Of a DNA stretch of 10,600 bases, positions 1 through 7,156 are shown piece after piece. The stretch is from Acanthamoeba lenticulata (lineage: Eukaryota > Discosea > Longamoebia > Acanthamoebidae). The notes beneath the pieces were generated by a model, which was given only the letters and a program-made list of their open reading frames with translations, did not search any database and had not been told where the DNA came from. The position numbers and the translations under genes were made by a program. The stretch lies in the NCBI GenBank assembly GCA_002179805.1, contig NAVB01001901.1:1-10600 (forward strand), in the 5' to 3' direction. The first letter of the stretch is position 1. Each line of letters opens with the position of its first letter.

Positions 1-83
1 CCTAACCCTAACCCTAACCCTAACCCTAACCCTAACCCTAACCCTAACCCTAACCCTAACCCTAACCCTAACCCTAACCCTAA
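1..83. repeat. Telomere repeat tract, (CCCTAA)n
   Basis: Thirteen complete CCCTAA units preceded by a partial CCTAA fill the first 83 bases with no variant unit. Read outward on the minus strand this is TTAGGG, the telomere type of vertebrates, many fungi and amoebae such as Acanthamoeba. The tract sits at the very edge of the window and is oriented as expected for a left chromosome end, so it is a true terminus and not an interstitial array. The first TTAGGG unit (83-78) directly abuts reading-frame sequence, with no subtelomeric spacer. Confidence 0.97.
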
Positions 84-612
84 GTTACATGCTCTTGCTG
101 CTCCTGCCATACCGCTCTTGTCATGTCTTCGGCAAATGCCTTCAGGTATGTAAAACTCACCTTAAGTTCACTGGCAAGCTCATTGGCATATACGGTGGGG
201 AGGGCTCCAATGGGCTGGGGTCCGGCACGCTCAATGGCGAGCTCGATGGCGTGCTCAACAGGGAGCTCGACGGACTGCTCGATGGGCTGCTCAACTGTGA
301 GCTTGACGGTTACTGCTCAATGGGCTGCTCGATGGTGAGCTTGACGGTGTCTGTGAGGCCGACGCTGAAGGCGACAATGTTGCTGATGGTGACGCTGTGG
401 TGGATGGCGATGCCAACAGTGTGGTGGGCGGCGACAATGTGCTCGACAGCGACAGCGTGCTTGACAATGGTGATGTGGTTTTGTACAAAAGAAAAAAAAG
501 GTTCAAAAGGTTCAGAGGCTTGCGCCAGCACAACTGGATGGCCTACGTCCAGCTGGTCAACCTGGTCAACCAAGCTGGCCTCAAGATTCAGTTCCACAAA
601 TAAACAAGTTAC
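80..612 (-). pseudogene. Unrecognised gene end running into the telomere, with 12-residue repeats and one frameshift
   Basis: I do not recognise this protein. The minus strand is open from 612 (after a TAA at 615-613) to a TAA at 312-310, then continues in another frame to a TAG at 82-80. The two frames join cleanly: TVKLTIEQPIEQ before the break and TVKLTVEQPIEQ after it form a 12-residue tandem repeat, degenerating into SVELPVEHAIEL. Removing two bases (TA) near 312 restores the periodicity. A globular-looking tail follows, with VYANELASELK and a helical stretch rich in E, Q and A. The stop codon lies inside the telomeric TTAGGG, so the gene is cut by the chromosome end. No in-frame ATG is visible at the 5' end, so an upstream exon is missing or the start is lost. 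A donor-like AAG|GTGAGT occurs at 163-155, so the last part could instead be intron. The opposite strand is also partly open, as repeats often are, but its product is low complexity. Confidence 0.5.
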
Positions 613-615
613 TTA

Positions 616-1097
616 AGTTCTGTCTTACAAAGATTGAACTTGATTCTCTTTGTACAAAACTTGTTCATCGTTTATTTGGTTATGGCCCACAACTTGCATT
701 CTTGCTAAAGGATCTATCTTTTTTGACACTTGTTGGAGCAAACACAAATAAACCATATATCTTTCAATAGCTTTTGATTTATCAAATATATTTATACAAT
801 TATAAATGCATAAACTTATTTTACAAAGAAATTATGAATTGTATAGTGGTTAATTGCTTATTATTTCTATATACACTGTAATCTTGAAAAAACTAAGACA
901 ACTATCTTGTAAAACGTAATTTATACTATCAAAAAAAAAATTTTGATCAGATTTGCAAAAATCTGTTGTTTCTTTTTTTCATGTAATATTGTATAGGTTT
1001 TTGTAACTTTTTTTTCTCGCCAACAAAATATGCTCTTGCAATCCGTTATGGTGCATTTGATTCCCCTCTTTTTGCCCTACAAGAGGATGTATTTATG
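616..1097. other. AT-rich subtelomeric stretch without a supported gene
   Basis: This stretch is strikingly AT-rich compared with the GC-rich blocks further in, with many A and T runs. No reading frame here has coding-like composition. It contains the palindrome TTTGTACAAA at 649-658, related to TTTTGTACAAAA at 479-490. A short plus-strand open frame over 1030-1236 lies mostly antisense to the minus-strand frame described next and is not counted as a gene. Confidence 0.6.
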
Positions 1098-1703
1098 TCA
1101 AAAAATTTTGGAAAAAATAATTGACATCCTTGTCCAAAAGACACTTGTCTTGCGCACCATCTTGTGGGCCAACAAAAAATTGACAAACCATGAAACCAGT
1201 TCTATCAGATGCGATAATTCATGGGCTTTTGAATGATGTGGTGTTTGCAACAGCTGAATGAGATTATCTATGTAGTCATCCATGTTGTAGAGAATATGTA
1301 ATATCACTTTAGCTTGCTTCTGCTGTGCCATGTTGATGTCTAGAAGGTTGTGCATGGCCTGCGCCTGCTTCCTCATTTGCATTTTTGCTCCCTCCAATGC
1401 TGTATATTGTTCTGTTAGTAGCTAATCACACTCATACTGTTTTTCCTTTTTCTTCCTTTTCTTTTGTAATATGTTGTGTGCTTGTACACAACCAAAACAA
1501 GATGGGGGGCAGGTGTGGCCTTGTTCAAAGTGGGTTTCCAAGTGTTGTGAACTAAAGCCACAAAAACAAAGGTCATGTGGGCAAAGAAATGGTGAAGGTA
1601 AAAGTAGTGGTGGTGGTTGTGGGATGTGATCCCCCCAAAATACATATTTATGTCTTTTTCTTGTGTGTGCTTGGAGCATGGGAAAGTGTAATAGGACAAT
1701 CAA
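1098..1703 (-). pseudogene. Degraded zinc-finger-like protein frame with an in-frame TAG
   Basis: One minus-strand frame runs from about 1703 to a TGA at 1100-1098, interrupted only by a TAG at 1424-1422. The part before the TAG has closely spaced Cys and His: CPHDLCFCGF, then HLETHFEQGH, then CPPSCFGC followed by VQAH, ending in a basic stretch of lysines and arginines. This resembles a C2H2-like or treble-clef zinc-binding module followed by a basic segment. The part after the TAG has coiled-coil-like sequence rich in Q, M and L (KMQMRKQAQAMHNLLD), then hydrophobic helices. Eight sense codons separate the TAG from the next segment in the same frame, so this is most simply one gene with a nonsense mutation, or with readthrough. 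There is no good ATG start; the frame opens after a TAG that could be a splice acceptor (CTACATAG|TTG). The family is not recognised. AT-rich codon use differs from all other genes in the window. Confidence 0.42.
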
Positions 1704-1711
1704 CTATGTAG

Positions 1712-2066
1712 GCTGTGATTGATTTTACTTGTACAAATTTATTCTTGTAAAAATACATATTTATTCTAAGATAAAACCCTTTTTGATAAAAATCATTATA
1801 AATAAATTTCTACACCTGTTAAAGTGAGATGTCAATTTGGTTAAGCCAAAAATAGCACCACCAAGTGAAGTGAATGATGCCCTGTGTCCCTGCACACCAA
1901 GGGTGTTTTTTTTGCACTAAGACACAATAATCACCAAGGGTGCTCACATATTTTTTACCTCTGCCATAAATAAAAGGGTGTTCAGGTATGCCAAGAGAAA
2001 TAGTCCTATCTAAACATCACAAGGAGATTAAGCAAGATAACTGATTGGGGCACAGACTTGACTTGC
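1712..2066. other. AT-rich intergenic stretch downstream of the capsid gene
   Basis: No supported gene is seen here. The base composition is still AT-rich, with several AATAAA-like strings (for example near 1800 and 1968) that could serve as polyadenylation signals for minus-strand or plus-strand transcripts. A TTGTACAA palindrome lies at 1729-1736. Composition shifts to GC-rich at about 2300, inside the capsid gene. Confidence 0.5.
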
Positions 2067-2073
2067 TTAGTTC

Positions 2074-2135
2074 CTGTGGGAGAGAAGAAAGTTAGTGATG
2101 TGTGAAAGGCCAACTTTGGTTTGGGGTGTACATAC
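2074..2135 (-). other. Proposed capsid-gene intron 3 (62 nt)
   Basis: The donor is CTC TC|GTATGT, and the acceptor is CTTCTCTCCCACAG|GAACTAA, with CACTAAC as a likely branch point about 23 nt upstream of the AG. Splicing gives TCG AAC TAA, that is Ser-Asn-stop, matching the usual SN-type end of NCLDV capsid proteins. This is the strongest acceptor of the three. Confidence 0.65.
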
Positions 2136-2149
2136 GAGAGCTTGCCAGC

Positions 2150-2246
2150 CTATCAGAATAGCAAGGATGCAAACACACACACACACACGCAGAAATGAGG
2201 TCAGTGAATGTTCACAAACAATGCAGGAAAGGATGGAGATGCTTAC
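2150..2246 (-). other. Proposed capsid-gene intron 2 (97 nt)
   Basis: The donor is ATG|GTAAGC, a near-consensus site directly after the VSGM codons, and the acceptor is TTCTGATAG|GCTGGC. A (GT)8 run (2188-2173, minus sense) lies about 22 nt before the acceptor. With the next intron removed too, the frame continues as AGKLSN and stop. The exon between introns 1 and 2 is only 13 nt (2259-2247), and the one after this intron is 14 nt (2149-2136). Confidence 0.65.
2173..2188. repeat. (CA)8 dinucleotide repeat
   Basis: Eight CA units on the plus strand. It lies within proposed capsid intron 2, close to its 3' splice site on the minus strand. Confidence 0.95.
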
Positions 2247-2259
2247 CATGCCGGACACA

Positions 2260-2358
2260 CTGCACAACAGAAGAGATGAGCAACGCACAAACACGATGAT
2301 GTCAAGGTTAGTATTACGTTTCTCTGCGCTGGGCGGGGAATGGGGTGAGCCAGCGTAC
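2260..2358 (-). other. Proposed capsid-gene intron 1 (99 nt)
   Basis: The donor is AT|GTACGC, just after the codons for NLNVRR. The acceptor is preceded by a pyrimidine-rich tract and reads TTGTGCAG|TGTGTCC. A TACTAAC branch-point-like string lies inside, upstream of the acceptor. Splicing joins AT to T, giving Ile followed by VSGM, the conserved capsid C-terminal motif. Length is a multiple of three with no in-frame stop, so retention would keep the frame open but destroy the motif. Confidence 0.68.
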
Positions 2359-3658
2359 ATCCTCCTCACATTCAGGTTACGGCCGTAGAAGCGGACCTGT
2401 GTGGCGAAGGGAGCGGCGGCGGCCTCTGACTCAGAGTTGTGGGCGGTGGGGAAGAGGATCTTGACGATGACGTTGTCAATGTGGAAGTGGTTCATCGAGC
2501 CCGAGGGCGAGGACTCCTCAGGGTAGAGGGCGTATGCATAGTTGTAGACGAAGCCGCTGGGCTTGCTGGAGTGCTTCTCACGCGGGTGGACCTGGCGGTA
2601 GTACACGGCCGGGTGCTCGATGGTGCACTCGTGACCGTTGACGTAGATGCCGGCGGCGACCATGGGGTCGTGGATGATGCCGGTGGTGGCATCGTAGTTA
2701 CCGGAGAAGTTGAACCAGAGTCGTTACCACCACCACCAGCGTTGGGGCCCGTACCAGAGTAGGGCACCGGCTGGAGCACGGCGTCACGCTGCACAACCCA
2801 CAGATACTCAGAGACGGGGTGGTTGAAGTTGAGGCGGACTTGCATGGTGGAGCGCGCGACTCGCCCGAGGCGATCTGGACCTCGTCCATGAGGTACTCGT
2901 GCATCTGCTGGGCAAACATGCGCCTCTTCATGGCATCAAGGAAGATGTAGTTGATGAGGAGGCTCATCTCGCGGATGTCACCGGGCTGGGCGAGGGTGGC
3001 CGGGTTGTTGGCCTCGCCGGAGCGCACGATGAGCTGCTCAGTGGCACGCGTGCGCACGTTGATCTTGACATCGTGGTACTGGATGAGGGGCAAGGCACGC
3101 TCGGTGTACCTGTTCCAGTCAAACTGCAGCGGCAAGTAGATGTGCTGGGTCTTCTTGCCACACTCGATGAGCTGCTCGAGGGTATCGGCCTGACCGATCT
3201 GTTCACCGAGGCGCTTGCTGGGCTCGGCCGAGACCTGCTCCCACAGCTCGAGGAACTCACCGGTGTGACCGTCAAACTTGTGGCCACCGATCTCGTAGTC
3301 GACCCACTCGACGGCGGCGTGGCCGACCGAGTTGGTGTAGTACGTGACGTTGTTGGTGAAACCGTCGTTGGTCATGTCCGGGTGGTACTGGACGGGCTGG
3401 AGCTGGAAGTAAAAGTACACGCGGTGGCAGAGATAGCCCGAGTGGTTGATGAGAGCCGTGAGCTTGCGGCCGCCGCCGATGGCGCCCTGGAAGTTGTTCT
3501 CGATCTCGGCCACGGCGAACATGGAGTGGCGCTTGTAGGTGCCCTTCCGAAAGGTCACCTGCGGATCGATGGTGAGGTAGCGGTTCTGGGCGGCCAGCTG
3601 AGTAAGAGCTCCTGAGACGGGCATGGTTGGGACGGATAGATAGACCCGGGGATGGGAG

Positions 3659-4039
3659 ATGAATGTGCTCGGCTGTGATGCGGTGGGACGAGGTACGACG
3701 CTCGCTAGTTGGAAGCACTGGCGCGCAAAAACGACCACCCCCGAGGGACGCAGCACGTTGCGCGAGTACGAGGCCCGCTTCAATGGTGAGAAAGAGGTCT
3801 CAGAGATCAGCAGCCTGGCCAACCCGACCGTGGGTCATGCCGTACTTGAGGGGTGCATCCGTGCGCTCAAGTATTGTGACGACTGGCAGAAGCGCTACCA
3901 GGTGATCGCCATGACTTCGACCAGCCGCATCTCCTACCTCGTGGCGAGTGGTATGGAGAAGGGCATGCCCAAGGATTGTCTCAGCCTGGCCCGCCGCCTG
4001 CACTTGGAGCGTCCCATCTCGGTGTCGGTTTGTCAGTGA
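3659..4039 (+). CDS. Unrecognised GC-rich reading frame, probably a fragment, divergent from the capsid gene
   Basis: I do not recognise the family. The frame starts at an ATG at 3659 and ends at a TGA at 4037-4039, 126 codons. From about codon 30 it looks strongly protein-coding: third positions are mostly G or C, and composition is balanced and globular (REYEARFNGEKEVSEISSLA, then RALKYCDDWQKRYQVIA, then ISYLVASGMEKGMPK). The first 30 codons are less convincing and contain the upstream region of the capsid gene, whose start lies 34 nt away on the other strand. The 3' end meets the 3' end of the F-box pseudogene on the minus strand, and the two frames overlap around 4035, which suggests a rearrangement junction that truncated one or both. 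It could be a fragment of a larger viral or host gene. Confidence 0.5.
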   Translation: MNVLGCDAVGRGTTLASWKHWRAKTTTPEGRSTLREYEARFNGEKEVSEISSLANPTVGHAVLEGCIRALKYCDDWQKRYQVIAMTSTSRISYLVASGMEKGMPKDCLSLARRLHLERPISVSVCQ

Positions 4040-5079
4040 AGACTTTGTATTTGTCCGGATGGTGAGCAAAAAACTCTTCTGTGATGATATCGGTGATGGC
4101 AAAGTATTCTTTGGTTTTTTCGAGGCACAGGGTGTTGTAGCGTTCCCTGGCCCCTAACATAAACGAGCAATATTGGGCATCCAGCTCGCATGTCTGAGAT
4201 TTGAGCAGCTGATAGTAGAAATCTTTGTAGTGCAGTGGGTAGCCGGGTAGTGGGAAGACGTGTGCACGCAGGAACTGGCGGATGTGGTTGTGATCGTGAC
4301 CCAAGAAATGTGCATAAAGCATCATGATCACGCTGGCTGATGAAGTGACCAAGGCGGGCGCATCAATTGCGTCATCGATGATCGAGCGATCCGGGCAAGG
4401 TCCAGGGTTGCTCAAACACATGGGATACGCTACTGTATAGCATGGGATCCGTCCTTGAAAGCAGGTAGTCTATGATTGCGGGTTCATTGAGCCGTTTGTC
4501 CCACTGCCTTGGCCCAAAGTGGACATTGTTGATGCAGTCGAATGGCGCTTGATCACAGACAGCAGGGGCAGCGGTCAGCAATGACACAAGCATCGCCACC
4601 ACAAAGCTGCAGTATTCTCCACCGATCGCACAGATCACATCAGGGTGCCGCTTCAAGAGATCTGGATCATGCTTTAGGACGTCCTTGAAGAGTATTTGAT
4701 GTCTGTGGGAGTCATCCACATATGTCATCACATCCTGCAGCAGCATCGCCGGACATCAGTACTTGATGGCAATGGCGAAGAACGGTATTGTCAACGAATC
4801 CTTGCGCGTAATTCCACAAATCAGTGTAGGCTATCGTCCTGGCAGGATTGGGTGATCCAACGCAGTTGGCGCCGAGGTGTCGCACTGCCACAGCACCCCA
4901 GAACTCATCCAACACGAACTGGCGGAACGCTCGGTTAGCAGACTGAGCGCCACCATATCCGCCAGACTGAGCGGTACTGCGAGAAGGATCACCAAAAGGA
5001 TCTCATTTGGCAAGTGCTCAAACTCACTCCCTTTGAACGTTGCTGGAACACGCTCCTCTTCCTTTCTCTTGCGCTTCAT
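4035..5079 (-). pseudogene. F-box protein gene with three frameshifts
   Basis: An N-terminal F-box follows a basic leader that starts MKRKRKEEER at an ATG at 5079. The F-box core reads FEHLPNEILLVILL, then PLSLADMVALS, then ANRAFRQFV. F-box proteins bind Skp1 and recruit substrates to SCF ubiquitin ligases, and the class is expanded in amoebal giant viruses and in poxviruses. Frame changes occur near 4943 (an extra CT before GCTAACCG would explain it), near 4750, and near 4400. The downstream segments stay globular: AVAVRHLGANCVG, then DVMTYVDDSHRHQILFKDV, then MLYAHFLGHDHNHIRQFLR and DIITEEFF. The C-terminal half aligns with the neighbouring fragment at 5102-5606, so the two are paralogues. 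Total length corresponds to about 345 residues. The 3' end (YKVFTDK) runs into sequence of the opposing plus-strand frame, so the native stop is probably lost. Confidence 0.72.
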
Positions 5080-5101
5080 AGTTGTTTTCTGTCCCTTTGT
5101 T

Positions 5102-5606
5102 TTATTTGGTGGTGGCGTCAAATTCTTCCAAGATGATAGCACCTATTTTTCTGCGCTGGTTTGGGTCTTTGTGGAATGAGTCGTGTCTATCTTTCATACT
5201 TTGGGCTTGTTGGTAGTTGTTCATCCAAAGGTATTTTCCGCCTTCCTCAATGTGTCTTTCTATGGTCTGCCAAAAATTGTGGTAGCACAACAGCAGTGGG
5301 AAGACGTAGGAACTGCCAGACGTTCTCCTCTTGGTCTAAGAAGCGCGTGAAAAGCAGGCGTACGAGATTAAATGACGATCTTTGGTCTACATCAGCTTGA
5401 ACTCCTTGTTTCTGCCAGCGGCGAGGACATCGCATGGCGTAGATCCACAAGTATTCCACCTCGTGCGGCAAATCTTCGCAGTTGTTCAGCCAGAGTTCTA
5501 GAATATCAGTCTTGGATATTCGTGCATCCCAACGATATAACAAATCCCTGACGACAGAGACTGCAACGAATCTGTCCCAGTCGTTGCTGTAGCCAATGTG
5601 CCCAGC
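5102..5606 (-). pseudogene. C-terminal fragment of a second F-box-family paralogue
   Basis: The frame is open from 5606 and reads WDRFVAVSVVRDLLYRWDAR, through a helical region, to LLFTRFLDQEENVWQFLR. It then changes frame near 5297 and continues as LLCYHNFWQTIERHIEEGG to a TAA at 5104-5102. LLFTRFLDQEENVWQFLR corresponds to MLYAHFLGHDHNHIRQFLR in the adjacent pseudogene, and the following segments (CYHNFWQTIER and HYKDFYYQLLK) also line up, so the two arose by tandem duplication. No F-box remains. The 5' edge is an excellent splice-acceptor-like sequence, a 15-16 base pyrimidine tract (5630-5615) then GCCGGTAG|GCT, but no upstream exon fits in the 230 nt before the divergent dehydrogenase gene. 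It is therefore a 5'-truncated copy. Confidence 0.6.
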
Positions 5607-5614
5607 CTACCGGC

Positions 5615-5840
5615 AAAAAGAAAAAAAAAACGCTCCCTTTCCCAACTGAATTTTTTTCCAGAGTTCCGCGTGCATCACTAGCGGCGGCTCGTGATATTGC
5701 GGCGATTCCTTAAATTGTCACTTGTGGGTTCCCCGTTTCGCCGTTAATGAATGATCTTGTCGGCGAGAGGTGGTCGATTTAAAAGGCACAATGGGCACCA
5801 GAGACCACACACTCTAACAACTATTACGACCAAGTGTAGA
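5615..5840. promoter_or_regulatory. Divergent intergenic region with TATA-like element for the dehydrogenase gene
   Basis: This holds the 5' flank of the plus-strand dehydrogenase gene. A TATA-like TTTAAAAG lies at 5778-5785, about 56 nt before the ATG, placing a likely transcription start around 5805-5815, so the leader would be short. An upstream ATG at 5791 opens an eight-codon frame closed by TAA at 5815-5817; it is probably outside the transcript. The left part (5615-5630) is an A-rich run that acts as a pyrimidine tract on the minus strand. Confidence 0.4.
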
Positions 5841-7156
5841 ATGACTTCCAGCAAGGTTCTCGTGACCGGTGTGACTGGCTTCATGTACGTCCTTCTTCAA
5901 TTTGAAAGATTCTCCATACCTGTGTTGCTCTCTGCTGACTGCATTCACTTCCAGTGGCGGCTCCGTCCTAGCGACACTTCTAAACTCCTCTGACGAAGTG
6001 ATCAAGAAGGCACAGCTGTTTGCACTTGTACGTGGGGAAGACCAAGCTGACCTCCTCAAGAGTAAAGGAGTTGAACCAGTCCTGTTTGATGGGCTTGACA
6101 ACACTGAGCAAGTGAGGACGATTGCTAGCAAGTTTGATGGTGCGTGATGTTTATTCTGATCAATGTTGAACTCTTTCACCTGAAGGCTTGTCCCATGCAG
6201 TGATCATTGATTCAGCAGACACCTTCCATGTGCAAGCCATCAAGTCTATGGTGCTTGGGCTGGGGGATAGGAAGCAAACTACGGGCAATCAGACCCACTT
6301 CATCCGCGTACCTTTGCCCTTTGTCCTTATTCTCTTGTAGCTAGCAACCTCTTGACAGACGGCTGCTCTTCCTTTCACTGCAGACGTCAGGAACGTCCAA
6401 CATTGCTGACCGACCAATCACGGGAGGCTATCATGAGTCTCGCCCATTCCTTTCTGATAAAGACGATATCTACGCCTACGAGGTACAGAGAGAGGCTTCA
6501 GAGCGATACCCCCAGCGAACCGCCGACGTGACTGTCTTCGAGACCGGCGAAGCGGTCGGAGTGAAAACCTACATCCTCATCACGCCCACGATCTTCGGGA
6601 TCGGGACGGGCTTCTTCAACAAGCTCTCCATCCAAGTGCCTACCATCATCCGCTCGGCCATCAAGACCGGTCAGGCCGAGGTCATTGACAAGGGAGAGGG
6701 AGAATGGGACCACGTGCACATCGCCGACCTGGTGCTGCTCTACGAGCTCATCCTATCGAAGGCGCTCAGGAACGAAGCCGATCTGCCATCGGGCAAACAG
6801 GGCATCTTCTTCGCGGAGACTGGTCAACACACATGGCTGGAGCTTTCTCAGGCGGTGGCTGCGGCAGGGAAAGCCCTCGGCGTTCTGAGGACGGACGAGG
6901 TGAAAAGCATCACACTGGAGGAAGCCAGTGCATGGGGTAGGAACCTATCCTACCTTGAGTTGGGCTTCGCTTCGAAGTACGTAGACAATCTTCATTCCTT
7001 ATCAAGTTTCAACAAAATTTCTAACCTTTCGTGTCCAGTGCACACAGCAGAAGCCATCGCAGCCGCGAGCTGGGTTGGAAGCCAACAAAAACCGATCATG
7101 ATTGGCAGGCAACATTCCGTGATGAATTCGTCGCAATCTTGACCCAAAAAGCTTGA
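5841..7156 (+). CDS. NAD(P)-binding extended/atypical short-chain dehydrogenase-reductase (epimerase/NmrA-like), five exons
   Basis: Exons are 5841-5884, 5955-6139, 6186-6307, 6384-6976 and 7039-7156, giving 353 residues; all four introns are GT-AG and short (70, 46, 76 and 62 nt). Splicing across intron 1 creates the dinucleotide-binding loop TGVTGFIGGSVL (residues 9-20), the signature of Rossmann-fold extended SDRs. Further family features are TSGTS (118-122) in the position of the catalytic Ser strand, ITPTIFGIGTG, DHVHIADL, and a C-terminal LGWKPT created only by splicing intron 4. The active-site tetrad position reads Y-E-V-Q-R (149-153), so the usual YxxxK lysine is Arg. The protein is probably a soluble oxidoreductase or a regulatory NmrA-like sensor; the substrate is unknown. 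The ATG at 5841 places the glycine loop at the expected distance from the N-terminus. The stop is TGA at 7154. It is intact, in contrast to the virus-like frames on both sides. Confidence 0.88.

Larger units (their letters stand above)
2067..3624 (-). pseudogene. NCLDV major capsid protein (double jelly-roll), frameshifted, with 3' introns
   Basis: This encodes the major capsid protein of nucleocytoplasmic large DNA viruses, which in virions forms trimeric double jelly-roll capsomers. The start ATG at 3624-3622 gives MPVSGALTQLAAQNRYLTID, followed by PQVTFRKGTYKRHSMFAVAE, the usual capsid N-terminus (YLTxxPQxTF, then YxRH). The middle has a typical stretch ending INYIFLDAMKRRMFAQQ, and the second jelly roll has RLNFNHPVSEYLWVVQR, NGHE, VYYRQVHP, NYAYALYPEE, PSGSMNHFHIDN and RFYGRNLNVRR. 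Two frame changes break it: near 2855, in a CG dinucleotide run (TCGCGCGCTCC), and near 2726 (GACTCTGG where GACTGG would give DWFNFSG). Both fit a two-base gain. After NLNVRR the unspliced frame loses the family motif, but removing three introns (listed separately) yields IVSGMAGKLSN and a TAA at 2069-2067, close to the usual capsid C-terminus. Spliced length is about 430 residues, normal for the family. It is an integrated or anciently captured copy and probably not translated intact. Confidence 0.9.

Noticed and set aside
141..166. Plus-strand CAG|GTATGT donor and CTTAAG acceptor near the telomere
   Set aside because: They would define a 21-nt intron, too short for normal spliceosomal splicing.
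89..616. Plus-strand open frames rich in L-D-G/L-N-G repeats beside the telomere
   Set aside because: They mirror the minus-strand repeat. The minus strand gives ordered 12-residue repeats and a globular tail, while the plus product is low complexity and begins with an implausible leader. Some doubt remains for the 397-603 part, which also looks passable.
1030..1236. Plus-strand 68-codon frame
   Set aside because: It largely overlaps the better minus-strand frame and has no recognisable feature.
2899..3615. Long plus-strand frame opposite the capsid gene
   Set aside because: This is an antisense shadow caused by GC-rich codon bias; its composition is V, L, D and G-rich and matches no protein, whereas the minus strand is clearly capsid.
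3625..3822. N-terminal extension of the capsid frame to 3822
   Set aside because: It is antisense to the plus-strand coding-like frame, and the ATG at 3624 gives the normal capsid N-terminus.
5791..5817. Eight-codon upstream reading frame before the dehydrogenase gene
   Set aside because: It probably lies upstream of the transcription start predicted from the TATA-like element, so there is no evidence that it is in the mRNA.
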